Of a DNA stretch of 64,000 nucleotides, positions 1-6,584 are shown in pieces (position 1 is the stretch's first letter; every line of letters begins with the position of its first letter). The notes under the pieces are model-generated. The model was given only the letters and a program-made list of their open reading frames with translations. It did not search any database and was not told the origin of the DNA. The stretch is from NCBI GenBank assembly GCA_016705125.1, contig JADIYW010000003.1, forward strand, positions 1-64,000. Reading direction: 5' to 3'. The DNA comes from Bacteroidota bacterium (GTDB lineage: Bacteria; Bacteroidota; Bacteroidia; Chitinophagales; JADIYW01). The position numbers and the translations under genes were made by a program.

Positions 1-192
1 TACGATAAACGTTATAACAACTTGAATAGCGAGAATTTATTCTAAAATTTATGGAACTTTTCAGGAACAATTTTCTGACCATAAGGAATAATCATTTATT
101 ACCTCGAATAAATTATGGTGTAAAAAAGGACAAAATACGAATTTTGGTCTTTAAAAGATGTATTTACGACTAAGCTTATTTCATTAAATAAA

Positions 193-714
193 TTGAGCGG
201 CAAGTCATTTGAAATTGAATTAACAAAAGATGATTATTACAAGGCAATTCATTGTGATATTGAATTGTTTATGAATAAAGTTTTTATTCAATATTCTGAT
301 TTCAAGAAACAAAGCAATGTATCACCTTCTTGGTCATTTATAACTCTCTATTATTTATCGTTTTTTAATTCCACTTGTTTATTTCGCTTTATTGATAAAG
401 GCTTTATATTTCTAAGTAAAGTACAAGCAAAAAGAATAGAAGATTTTTCTATTGCTTTGTATTCAAGCCCAATTTCTATTGACACCGGTAACTACTATTT
501 CTCTTTGAAGGAAATAAATATATATGGAAATATAATACTAACATTAAGCCACAAAGGTGACAGTGTTCACAAATCAACTTGGTTGCAAATGGAATCAACA
601 TTAAGAGAATTTTTAATCACTTCGGACCCAAGCGAAATAGTTTTATATAATTTACTTCTTAACCATTTTACAAAATTCAAATCAGAGTATCCATCAAATC
701 GAGAAACAAACTAA
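193..714 (+). CDS. Unrecognised protein, possibly part of a decayed gene
   Basis: This 173-codon frame begins with TTG and matches no family I recognise. The same frame is open upstream back to a stop at 121-123, with no ATG, so the true N-terminus is uncertain. The product is rich in aromatic and charged residues and has no clear signal peptide or membrane segment. Directly after its stop, two further frames continue in other phases (about 715-812 and 782-982) with similar composition, as expected if a longer gene had collected frameshifts. It lies upstream of an attC-like palindrome, so it may be the cargo of a decayed gene cassette. Function unknown. Confidence 0.4.
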   Translation: MSGKSFEIELTKDDYYKAIHCDIELFMNKVFIQYSDFKKQSNVSPSWSFITLYYLSFFNSTCLFRFIDKGFIFLSKVQAKRIEDFSIALYSSPISIDTGNYYFSLKEINIYGNIILTLSHKGDSVHKSTWLQMESTLREFLITSDPSEIVLYNLLLNHFTKFKSEYPSNRETN

Positions 715-982
715 ATTATACCAGTGACTCTTCAATATTTGACCTAGAAAATAAGATTCCATACTTGACCTTGAGAGATATTACTCAAACTATTTAAAGG
801 AACCGACAAATATAGATACAAGTATTTCTAGCAACATATATCAAATGAAAAGCATTAGTTACCTAACCAGCTTTTTATTTGAACTAAACCAAAGACTATA
901 TAAAGAATATATTGACCGAAGTGTTTTTGGACAAGACTTCAGTATAGAAAGAAATAATTATTTAAAACAGAAACAACTGTGA
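715..982 (+). pseudogene. Open-frame remnants in two phases, likely 3' end of the preceding gene
   Basis: No intact gene is visible. One phase is open from the end of the preceding frame to a stop near 812. A second phase is open from about 764 to a TGA at 980-982; its first ATG is at 845 and would give 45 residues including SYLTSFLFELNQRLYKEYID. The two open phases overlap, which fits a frameshifted C-terminal coding region better than a chance pair. The 45-residue piece could also be a small gene of its own. The attC-like palindrome begins about ten bases after this stop. Confidence 0.35.
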
Positions 983-990
983 GAAGAAAA

Positions 991-1123
991 ACTACAGCTA
1001 ACAGCACCTACAAGAAATTGGCGGTTCAGTGGTTAAATGAAGCTTTGTGCTTCGTATCAAGGTCGTGGGGGAGACAGTTTCGTCTCCGAAATCGCCAACT
1101 TCTTGTAGCTGCCAACCGTAAGC
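991..1123 (+). repeat. attC-like palindromic element, copy 1
   Basis: The left arm (about 1006-1026, containing CCTACAAGAAATTGGCGG) is the near reverse complement of the right arm (about 1089-1110, containing TCGCCAACTTCTTGTAG), enclosing a variable loop. The element starts just after a stop codon and ends in CCAACCGTAAGC. A related copy at 3541-3642 has the same left end and finishes in GTTAAAT, which fits the integron crossover consensus GTTRRRY. Here one T seems missing: GTTAAGC would also fit. The layout resembles integron attC sites, but no integrase is in the window and the left box does not match RYYYAAC exactly. Confidence 0.5.
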
Positions 1124-1277
1124 AAGCATAGAGAACGACCATACTCTGAAAAAATAGACATCTGAAAAACGAACTTTGACATCTTGACAAGAATATACTG
1201 ACTTACTTTGGCGACACACAATCCAACCCGAATGTTTTAAAAATTTCCCCACCACATATTTTTTTTAATTCAATTTT

Positions 1278-1371
1278 AGCCAACCGCACATTGGCACATT
1301 TGCAAGCCGCACAAGCCGACACACAAACCCAAGCTTGCAAAAGAGCCAATTTTGCTACCGCACCGTTAAAT
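1278..1371 (+). repeat. Second palindromic element of attC-like form
   Basis: Nested inverted arms are visible: ATTGGC at 1290-1295 pairs with GCCAAT at 1345-1350, and TTTGCAAGC at 1299-1307 pairs with GCTTGCAAA at 1333-1341, around a GC-richer loop. It ends with GTTAAAT at 1365-1371, the same terminal heptamer as the element at 3541-3642 although the arms differ. It lies just upstream of the AbiE operon and would mark the left edge of that cassette if the region is an integron-like array. Confidence 0.45.
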
Positions 1372-1393
1372 AATGATGTTTCATATCTTTATT

Positions 1394-1410
1394 GTCAGGT
1401 CTATCCTGAC
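1394..1410. promoter_or_regulatory. Distal palindromic operator of the AbiE operon
   Basis: An imperfect 17-base palindrome with half-sites GTCAGG (1394-1399) and CCTGAC (1405-1410). It recurs 87 bases downstream next to the abiEi start. AbiEi antitoxins are known to repress their own operons by binding paired inverted repeats in the promoter, so this is probably an operator. A TATCTTTA box at 1384-1391, close to the -7 consensus TAnnTTTG, lies directly upstream. Confidence 0.6.
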
Positions 1411-1480
1411 TATTTGACTATGAATAATAATATTTTAACAGAATAAAACGATTAAGTAAATTATCTTTCGTATCATTGCT

Positions 1481-1497
1481 GTCAGGTTTGACCTGAC
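1481..1497. promoter_or_regulatory. Proximal palindromic operator of the AbiE operon
   Basis: GTCAGGT (1481-1487) and ACCTGAC (1491-1497) are perfect inverted half-sites around TTG. The site ends nine bases before the abiEi ATG at 1507. Together with the copy at 1394-1410 it makes the two-operator arrangement known for AbiEi autoregulation. The copies also share context: a TATCTTT box upstream and an ACTATGAA start-like context downstream. Confidence 0.65.
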
Positions 1498-1506
1498 ATT
1501 GTTACT

Positions 1507-2328
1507 ATGAAGAATAAATACATATCAACGCAATCAAACGAACTTCTATCCTATTTCAATGGACAGAATAAGAATTGTTTTGATTATTCTTTGGCATACA
1601 AAGCCCTGCCCGACTCTAAAGCAAGTGCCGTAAGAGAGCTTCTGAGCGACATGACTAAAAGAGGACTTTTAATGCGTTTGAAAGAAGGTGTTTACTACAT
1701 CATTCCTTATGAGCAAAATGCCGAAACATTTATGCCCGATTGGCATTTGATTGCTGAACATTTGGTGAATAATGCCAAAAATTACATCGGATATTATTCT
1801 GCTTTACAAATTCACAACCTGATTACACAGCCATCATTGAAGGAACAAATCGTTGTATCAAAACAAATACGACCAGCTGAAATAAAAATCAAAGACGTTC
1901 CTTTTCAATTTATCTATCACAATGAGAAACACTTTTTTGGTGAAAAGAAAATTTGGATTGACAGCTATAATAAAGTGCTTTGCTCCGACTTAGAAAAAAC
2001 TATTATTGACTGTTTGTTCAAACCCGATTACGCAGGTGGAATTGTGGAAGTAGCCAAAGCTATTTATACTTCCAAGGACAAAATAAAATACGATATACTT
2101 CTTGAATACGCAAAGAAATTTGATTCGCAAGCAGTAATAAAACGTTTGGGTTTTCTCTTAGAAATGCTGAACATCAACACAAAAATTATTGATGATTTGT
2201 TAAACCTGAAAACAGCTTCTTATGTGTTGCTCGATACTGAATTACCCAAAACAGGCAAGCGAAACAGTCGTTGGAGCATTCAACAAAATTTGGAAACCGA
2301 AACCATTAAATCTGCTATTTACACATGA
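1507..2328 (+). CDS. abiEi: Type IV antitoxin / transcriptional repressor, AbiEi family
   Basis: This 273-residue protein has the AbiEi layout: an N-terminal winged-helix region (about residues 20-70, with ALPDSKASAVRELLSDM followed by a RLKEGVYYII wing) and a larger C-terminal domain containing the conserved stretch CSDLEKTIIDCL (about 159-170). AbiEi proteins neutralise the AbiEii nucleotidyltransferase without a stable complex and repress their own operon. The stop codon overlaps the start of the toxin gene by four bases (ATGA), so the two are translationally coupled. Two palindromes just upstream are probable operators. The gene sits between attC-like elements, a common place for cassette-borne toxin-antitoxin genes. 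Confidence 0.85.
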   Translation: MKNKYISTQSNELLSYFNGQNKNCFDYSLAYKALPDSKASAVRELLSDMTKRGLLMRLKEGVYYIIPYEQNAETFMPDWHLIAEHLVNNAKNYIGYYSALQIHNLITQPSLKEQIVVSKQIRPAEIKIKDVPFQFIYHNEKHFFGEKKIWIDSYNKVLCSDLEKTIIDCLFKPDYAGGIVEVAKAIYTSKDKIKYDILLEYAKKFDSQAVIKRLGFLLEMLNINTKIIDDLLNLKTASYVLLDTELPKTGKRNSRWSIQQNLETETIKSAIYT

Positions 2329-3128
2329 TTAAACCCGGAGAAATACAGCAAAAAGCAAATGCGGTTGGTGTTCGTGACCAGCAGATTGAAAAGGATTATA
2401 TTCTTTCTTGGATTCTGTTTGGTATTGCAAAACATGAGCAACTTTCAAAGGCAATCGTTTTCAAAGGTGGAACAGTTTTAAAGAAAATTTATTTTGAAGA
2501 CTATCGCTTTTCGGGGGACTTGGACTTTACAGTGCTAAATGCCGAAATATCCAATGAGCAAATTTTCTCATGGTTCAATGAAGTATTTGAATTCATAAAA
2601 GATGAAGCAAATATTCCGCTTGACATCATTGACAATAATGAGCATGAAGATGGCGGTATCAACTTTTACATCAGCTACATTGGTCCGCTTGGCGGACAAG
2701 GAAATAACAAACGTGTGAAAGTTGATATTTCACGAAGTGAACAACTGGTTTTTGAACCTGTAATGAATGATGTAATCATTGGCTTTACCGATTTGGAAGA
2801 GCACCAACTATTATGTTATCCATTAGAGGAAGTATTGGTGGAAAAAATGCGGTCGGTAATGCAACGAATGCAAGCGAGAGATTTTTACGACATCTGGTAT
2901 TTGCTGGAAGAACATGAAATGGATGCCGATTTTTATATCAGTGAATTTGAAGCTAAATGCAAAAGCAAGGATTTACAGCACACAGATTTTCCGAAAAAAT
3001 TGGATGAAAGATTACCGCAATACAAAGGCAGGTGGAAAAGCTCCATGAGCGAACAAATAAAAGACCTGCCCGACTTTGACCAAGTAGAAAGAGAAGTAAA
3101 AAAACACCTTAAGAAATTGAAATTTTAG
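2325..3128 (+). CDS. abiEii: AbiEii-family nucleotidyltransferase toxin
   Basis: This 267-residue protein carries the AbiEii/AbiGii signature: FKGGTVLKKIYF (residues 46-57) followed by RFSGDLDF (61-68), whose Asp65 and Asp67 would bind the catalytic metal. A second conserved helix, EKMRSVMQRMQARDFYDIWYLL, lies around residues 174-195. Members of the family are polymerase-beta-fold nucleotidyltransferases; some inactivate tRNA by adding nucleotides to the acceptor stem and act in abortive infection. It is translationally coupled to the antitoxin gene. All motif residues look intact, so it is probably active. Its substrate here is not known. Confidence 0.87.
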   Translation: MIKPGEIQQKANAVGVRDQQIEKDYILSWILFGIAKHEQLSKAIVFKGGTVLKKIYFEDYRFSGDLDFTVLNAEISNEQIFSWFNEVFEFIKDEANIPLDIIDNNEHEDGGINFYISYIGPLGGQGNNKRVKVDISRSEQLVFEPVMNDVIIGFTDLEEHQLLCYPLEEVLVEKMRSVMQRMQARDFYDIWYLLEEHEMDADFYISEFEAKCKSKDLQHTDFPKKLDERLPQYKGRWKSSMSEQIKDLPDFDQVEREVKKHLKKLKF

Positions 3129-3130
3129 GA

Positions 3131-3355
3131 ATGAACAGTCACGAAATAGAACATAATGTAAAACGCATCATTGAGAATTTTTCCAAGGAAGATTTTCTTT
3201 TTGACTTGTTATTGGCTTACGGCATTTCCAAAACTTCCATTACTAGATTGAAAAGTGGAGACTATAACCTTTCAAAAGTTGAAGGTGAAATTCTTTACAA
3301 AAAGAAAGTGTTTTTGAAAGCAGAAAAGTCCGATAAACTGTTAAGTTCCATTTAA
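3131..3355 (+). pseudogene. Isolated N-terminal fragment resembling type IIG/Eco57I-like RM enzymes
   Basis: The 74-residue product includes FLFDLLLAYGISKTSITRLK and a following GDYNLSKVEGEILYKKKVF segment. This pattern resembles, from memory, the extreme N-terminus of large restriction-methyltransferase fusion proteins, which continue with catalytic domains that are absent here. It starts two bases after the abiEii stop, so it looks like the third gene of the operon. Within the last codons the +1 frame opens and runs into the cysteine-rich frame at 3345-3527, so the original protein may have continued there. It may be a relic or an independent small cassette protein. The family assignment needs a search. 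Confidence 0.45.
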
Positions 3356-3527
3356 AAACGAAACAGAAGATGACAACTGTTCTAATTGTTCAAATTGTAA
3401 TTCTGACTGTGGGCAGTCTTGCTCTTCTTGTGAACCGAAAGAACATAGTTGTGTTTTTACAGGTAATTGCTTTGACTGTGCGAAATCTGGACAAAGTTGT
3501 GTTGGTGAAAATCCTAATGACTTATAA
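3345..3527 (+). other. Ten-cysteine reading frame, out of phase with the preceding gene
   Basis: In the +1 phase relative to the gene ending at 3355, 60 codons are open from 3345 to TAA at 3525-3527. The product has ten cysteines at codons starting 3378, 3387, 3396, 3408, 3420, 3429, 3450, 3468, 3477 and 3498, with blocks such as NCSNCSNCNSDCGQSC and GNCFDC. There is no start codon in this phase, so it would have to be the C-terminus of the upstream gene after a one-base frameshift (real, programmed or erroneous). The regular CxxC spacing suggests a metal-binding or disulfide-rich tail. It ends just before the next attC-like element. Unrecognised. Confidence 0.4.
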
Positions 3528-3540
3528 CAAAATGAAAAGA

Positions 3541-3642
3541 AAAACAACAGCTAACAGCACCTACAAAAAATTGGCGGTTCAATGCTTCGTATGAACATTT
3601 GTGGTAAAAATCGCCAACTTTTTATAGCAGCAACCGTTAAAT
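3541..3642 (+). repeat. attC-like palindromic element, copy 2
   Basis: The left end (ACAGCTAACAGCACCTACAA, then ATTGGCGGTTC) is nearly identical to the element at 991-1123. The right arm (about 3606-3630, with TCGCCAACTTTTTATAG) is its near reverse complement. The loop is much shorter than in copy 1. It ends in GTTAAAT (3636-3642), matching GTTRRRY. It begins 13 bases after the stop of the cysteine-rich frame, as expected if it closes the AbiE cassette. The next 120 bases contain no gene. Confidence 0.55.
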
Positions 3643-3762
3643 GGAGCCAGTTACCACTTTTAGGTTTATCATAAAGAATTCCTATTGGATTTTAGAGGTA
3701 TTATTTGCTATGTTTTTATACAAAACGAAGTTGGCAAATTAGGTTTATCCTATTTTTTATAC

Positions 3763-3797
3763 AAAAAAAAGGTTTCAATTTCTTGAAACCTTTTTTT
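3763..3797. terminator. Bidirectional hairpin terminator after tRNA-Met
   Basis: AAGGTTTCAA and TTGAAACCTT form a perfect stem around a TTTC loop, flanked by an A-run on the left and a T-run on the right, so it can act in both directions. It lies immediately 3' of the reverse-strand tRNA gene. Confidence 0.75.
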
Positions 3798-3798
3798 G

Positions 3799-3872
3799 TG
3801 GCGAGGAGCAGGATCGAACTGCCGACCTTGGGGTTATGAATCCCACGCTCTAACCATCTGAGCTACCTCGCC
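3799..3872 (-). tRNA. tRNA-Met (anticodon CAT)
   Basis: On the reverse strand the acceptor arms GGCGAGG and CCTCGCC pair, the D arm contains AGCTCAGATGGTTAGAGC, the anticodon loop reads TTCATAA (CAT), and the T arm contains GTTCGATCC. The CCA end is not encoded. The acceptor stem and the D loop (GATGGTTA) fit an elongator tRNA, but a lysidine-modified Ile-decoding tRNA cannot be excluded by eye. Confidence 0.9.
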
Positions 3873-3958
3873 ATTTGAGAGCGCAAATTTAATACTTTTT
3901 TTTTCTATCCAAAATAAAAAATAAGATTTAAGAATTAGGAAATACACCGTACAAAAAA

Positions 3959-3966
3959 TAAATTTG
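3959..3966 (+). promoter_or_regulatory. -7 box TAAATTTG upstream of tsaE
   Basis: Matches the Bacteroidota -7 consensus TAnnTTTG and ends 13 bases before the TTG start of tsaE. No good TTTG -33 box is visible at the expected distance. Confidence 0.4.
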
Positions 3967-3979
3967 CATAAAAAAGATT

Positions 3980-4396
3980 TTGGAGACCAAAGAATATGAC
4001 CTAATTGAACTTAAAAACATAGCTAAATGGCTAATTAACAATGGTTTGAATTATAATATTTGGCTTTTTAATGGTGAGATGGGTGCTGGAAAAACAACAC
4101 TTATAAATGAATTGGCTCATCAAATGGGTGTTTTAAATCCTACCTCTAGTCCTACTTATTCGATTGTTAATGAATATGAAACATCAAATGGACTAATTTA
4201 CCACCTCGATTTGTTTAGATTAAAAGATATTTCTGAAGCAATTGATGCAGGAATTGAAGAAATTTTATTCAGTAACTCAATTTGTTTTATTGAATGGCCC
4301 GAAATCATATTACCTTTAATAGACAATAAATACCTTGAAATAAATATTTCCAATATTGGAGAAAGCAGAAAAATACAATTGATAAAGCATGGCTGA
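3980..4396 (+). CDS. tsaE: TsaE, tRNA threonylcarbamoyladenosine biosynthesis ATPase
   Basis: This 138-residue protein has the Walker A motif GEMGAGKTT (residues 32-40), the switch-like PTSSPTYSIVNEY (about 54-66), and HLDLFRL plus FIEWPE near the middle, all diagnostic of TsaE. TsaE is the small cytoplasmic P-loop ATPase that works with TsaB and TsaD to make t6A at position 37 of ANN-decoding tRNAs. The start is TTG; no in-frame ATG is close. The 3' end overlaps the start of ald by eight bases, so the two genes are probably co-transcribed. Confidence 0.93.
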   Translation: METKEYDLIELKNIAKWLINNGLNYNIWLFNGEMGAGKTTLINELAHQMGVLNPTSSPTYSIVNEYETSNGLIYHLDLFRLKDISEAIDAGIEEILFSNSICFIEWPEIILPLIDNKYLEINISNIGESRKIQLIKHG

Positions 4397-5612
4397 GCAA
4401 TATGAAGGAACTTTAGAGAAGTTAAAAATGGATTATGCACTGCTTCCAAAAGAAGAATTGGCAGATTTTGGCAATAAATCAAAATCATTGTATATAGGTA
4501 TTCCTGATGAAACCAATTATAATGAAAAAAGAATTCCACTTACACCTAATTCGGTTGAAGGACTTGTAAATAGAGGAAATAGGATCGTAATTGAATCTGG
4601 TGCCGGCGTAGCTTCTGGATTTAGTGATCAAGATTATATTCAAGTAGGCGCTGATATTGTTTTTTCGAAAGAAGAAGTTTTTAAAGCAAGTACAATAATT
4701 AAATCCACACCGATAAATGTAGAGGAAATTCCTTTATTATTGCCCAATCAGGTGGTTGTTTCGCCCATTTTGTTGCCCAAATTAAATGTATCAACGCTCA
4801 AACATATAATGGAAAAAAAGGTAACTGCATTGGCTTTTGAGTATATCAAAGGCGATTATGATACTTATCCATTTATGCGGTCGATGAGTGAAATAGCAGG
4901 CAACTATGCCATTTTAACTGCTGCAAAATATTTGAGTAACGAATATGGACATGGCATTCTATTAGGCGGAATTACCGGGCATCCTCCAACTAAGGTGGTT
5001 ATTTTGGGTGCTGGTAGTGTTGGTGAAGCTGCTGCCAGAGCTGCCCTTGGTTTGGGTGCAAGGGTGTTGGTGTTCGATGATAATATTTCACGACTTATGC
5101 GGCTTCAAAATGATTTGGGTCGTAGAATTTATACTTCCGTAATCGATTCTGGCAATCTGAGAGATAAAATTGCAAGAGCGCATGTTGTAATTGGCGCATT
5201 AAAGCCCATAAATGGAAAAACACCTTGTGTAGTAACTGAAGACATGGTGGCAGGCATGAAAGCCGGATCAGTTATTATTGATGTGAGTATAGACCATGGT
5301 GGCTGTTTTGAAAGCAGTAGAGTTACAGACAACAAAAACCCAGTTTTTACAAAGCATGGCGTGGTTCATTATTGTGTTCCAAATATTGCATCTAATGTAT
5401 CCCGAACGGCTTCTTATGCATTAAGTAATATAATAACACCTTTTTTAAAATCAGCATCGGATTGCGGAGGTATTGAAAATTATATAAAACAAAATGCCGG
5501 ATTCAGACATGGCACTTATTTATACAAAGGCAGTTTAACAAAATCTTTTTTGGCAGAAAAATTCGATTTGAAATTTACTAATTTAGAATTGCTGTTGAGT
5601 GTGGATTTTTAG
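4389..5612 (+). CDS. ald: Alanine dehydrogenase
   Basis: The 407-residue protein belongs to the alanine dehydrogenase/transhydrogenase-alpha family. The N-terminal catalytic domain has IPDETNYNEKRIPLTP (substrate-binding Lys and Arg region, about residues 38-53). The NAD-binding Rossmann domain carries VVILGAGSVGEAAARAALGLGA (about 203-224). The end of that domain has GSVIIDVSIDHGGCFESS, typical of Ald. It interconverts L-alanine and pyruvate plus ammonium with NAD. It is longer at the N-terminus than typical Ald (about 370 residues), with a lead of some 30 residues seen in Bacteroidota homologues. It overlaps tsaE by eight bases. It lacks transmembrane segments, which separates it from pntA at 49.1 kb. 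Confidence 0.9.
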   Translation: MAEQYEGTLEKLKMDYALLPKEELADFGNKSKSLYIGIPDETNYNEKRIPLTPNSVEGLVNRGNRIVIESGAGVASGFSDQDYIQVGADIVFSKEEVFKASTIIKSTPINVEEIPLLLPNQVVVSPILLPKLNVSTLKHIMEKKVTALAFEYIKGDYDTYPFMRSMSEIAGNYAILTAAKYLSNEYGHGILLGGITGHPPTKVVILGAGSVGEAAARAALGLGARVLVFDDNISRLMRLQNDLGRRIYTSVIDSGNLRDKIARAHVVIGALKPINGKTPCVVTEDMVAGMKAGSVIIDVSIDHGGCFESSRVTDNKNPVFTKHGVVHYCVPNIASNVSRTASYALSNIITPFLKSASDCGGIENYIKQNAGFRHGTYLYKGSLTKSFLAEKFDLKFTNLELLLSVDF

Positions 5613-5654
5613 TTTAGAGATTATTTTTATTGAAATAAGATGATTATCAAAAAC

Positions 5655-6467
5655 TTATTCCAAATCCCTCACCACAGATTTTACCATTTGTACTCCACAA
5701 AATTTGCCCATAGTTACTAATTTATAAAAGTGATTTTCTACCCTTCCCATTTCTTTCATTATCTCATTTTCTGTCAATCCTTTTGAATGCAAATGTGCTA
5801 CTGTTTGGTAAAAATCCTTAAATCCATTCAATTTTGAAGTTAAGCGTTCTTTCCCATTTTTTGTTTTTGGATTGTGCGAGCAAAATAAAACGTCGAAATC
5901 AAGCGCAACAAGTTTTTCTAATGAAATAATTTGTTCTTTCATACTTTCGTAATCACCAAAATATTTAATTTTATCAGCTACATACAAATCTCCCGAAAAC
6001 AAATATCCTTTATTTGGCTCATGGTATGCATAGTGATCGACACAATGACCAGGCGTAAAGATTGGAAAAAGCTGATGATTTTTGGTCAAAATTGGTCTTT
6101 CATCCAAAGGAATTAGTATCGCCTTTTCAACTGAACCATTCATTACTTTTGCTAACGGACTCATTTTGTATCCCTTTTTCAAAATATCTACCGCCTTCGG
6201 GTGGGCATAAGCTGGAATATTGAATTTGTTCATTAGGTAATTTACATTACCTGAATGGTCTTCATGATGATGGGTAAGTAGTATTTTTTCGATTTCCTTC
6301 CCTTGCAAAGCCATTAATACATTTTCTCGATTATGTCTTTGTCCTGTGTCAATCAAAACCTCGTCTACCACAAAGGCATATACAGACTGTACATTTTTTC
6401 CAAAATGATAAACACTAAACCGAAAAAAATTTATGTCATTATAATGATGACTGAAATATTTAACCAT
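5655..6467 (-). CDS. MBL-fold metallo-hydrolase
   Basis: The 270-residue product has the metallo-beta-lactamase metal motif HHHEDH (about residues 91-96), a second metal ligand region TPGHCVDHYAYH and the FSGDLYV stretch with the bridging Asp. This places it in the glyoxalase II/RNase Z-like hydrolase superfamily. The C-terminal third (LHSKGLTENEIMKEMGR) is helical, as in beta-lactamase-like proteins that act on thioesters or lactones. No signal peptide, so cytoplasmic. It is convergent with ald and divergent from the next operon. The substrate cannot be told from sequence. Confidence 0.85.
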   Translation of the reverse strand: MVKYFSHHYNDINFFRFSVYHFGKNVQSVYAFVVDEVLIDTGQRHNRENVLMALQGKEIEKILLTHHHEDHSGNVNYLMNKFNIPAYAHPKAVDILKKGYKMSPLAKVMNGSVEKAILIPLDERPILTKNHQLFPIFTPGHCVDHYAYHEPNKGYLFSGDLYVADKIKYFGDYESMKEQIISLEKLVALDFDVLFCSHNPKTKNGKERLTSKLNGFKDFYQTVAHLHSKGLTENEIMKEMGRVENHFYKLVTMGKFCGVQMVKSVVRDLE

Positions 6468-6584
6468 TCAAATGGATTTAAAAACCTAAATATATATATT
6501 GGTTTAAATTATTGTCAATTTATTATGTGAAAATTGTTTTATTTTAAGATATTTACATGAAATCATAATATTAAACTAAACTAG

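Noticed and set aside
998..1255. Reverse-strand 85-codon frame
   Set aside because: Lies over the palindromic element and its flank; open only because of the palindrome's composition.
3341..3547. Reverse and alternative forward frames over the cysteine-rich region
   Set aside because: The Cys codons read in antisense give a Ser/Gln-rich frame without start context; the forward frame 3370-3594 runs into the palindrome. The ten-cysteine phase is the one with non-random content.
4389..5612. Reading the ald gene as a transhydrogenase alpha subunit
   Set aside because: It has the Ald-type DHGGC region, no pntB beside it and no transmembrane part; the genuine pntA is at 49.1-50.2 kb.
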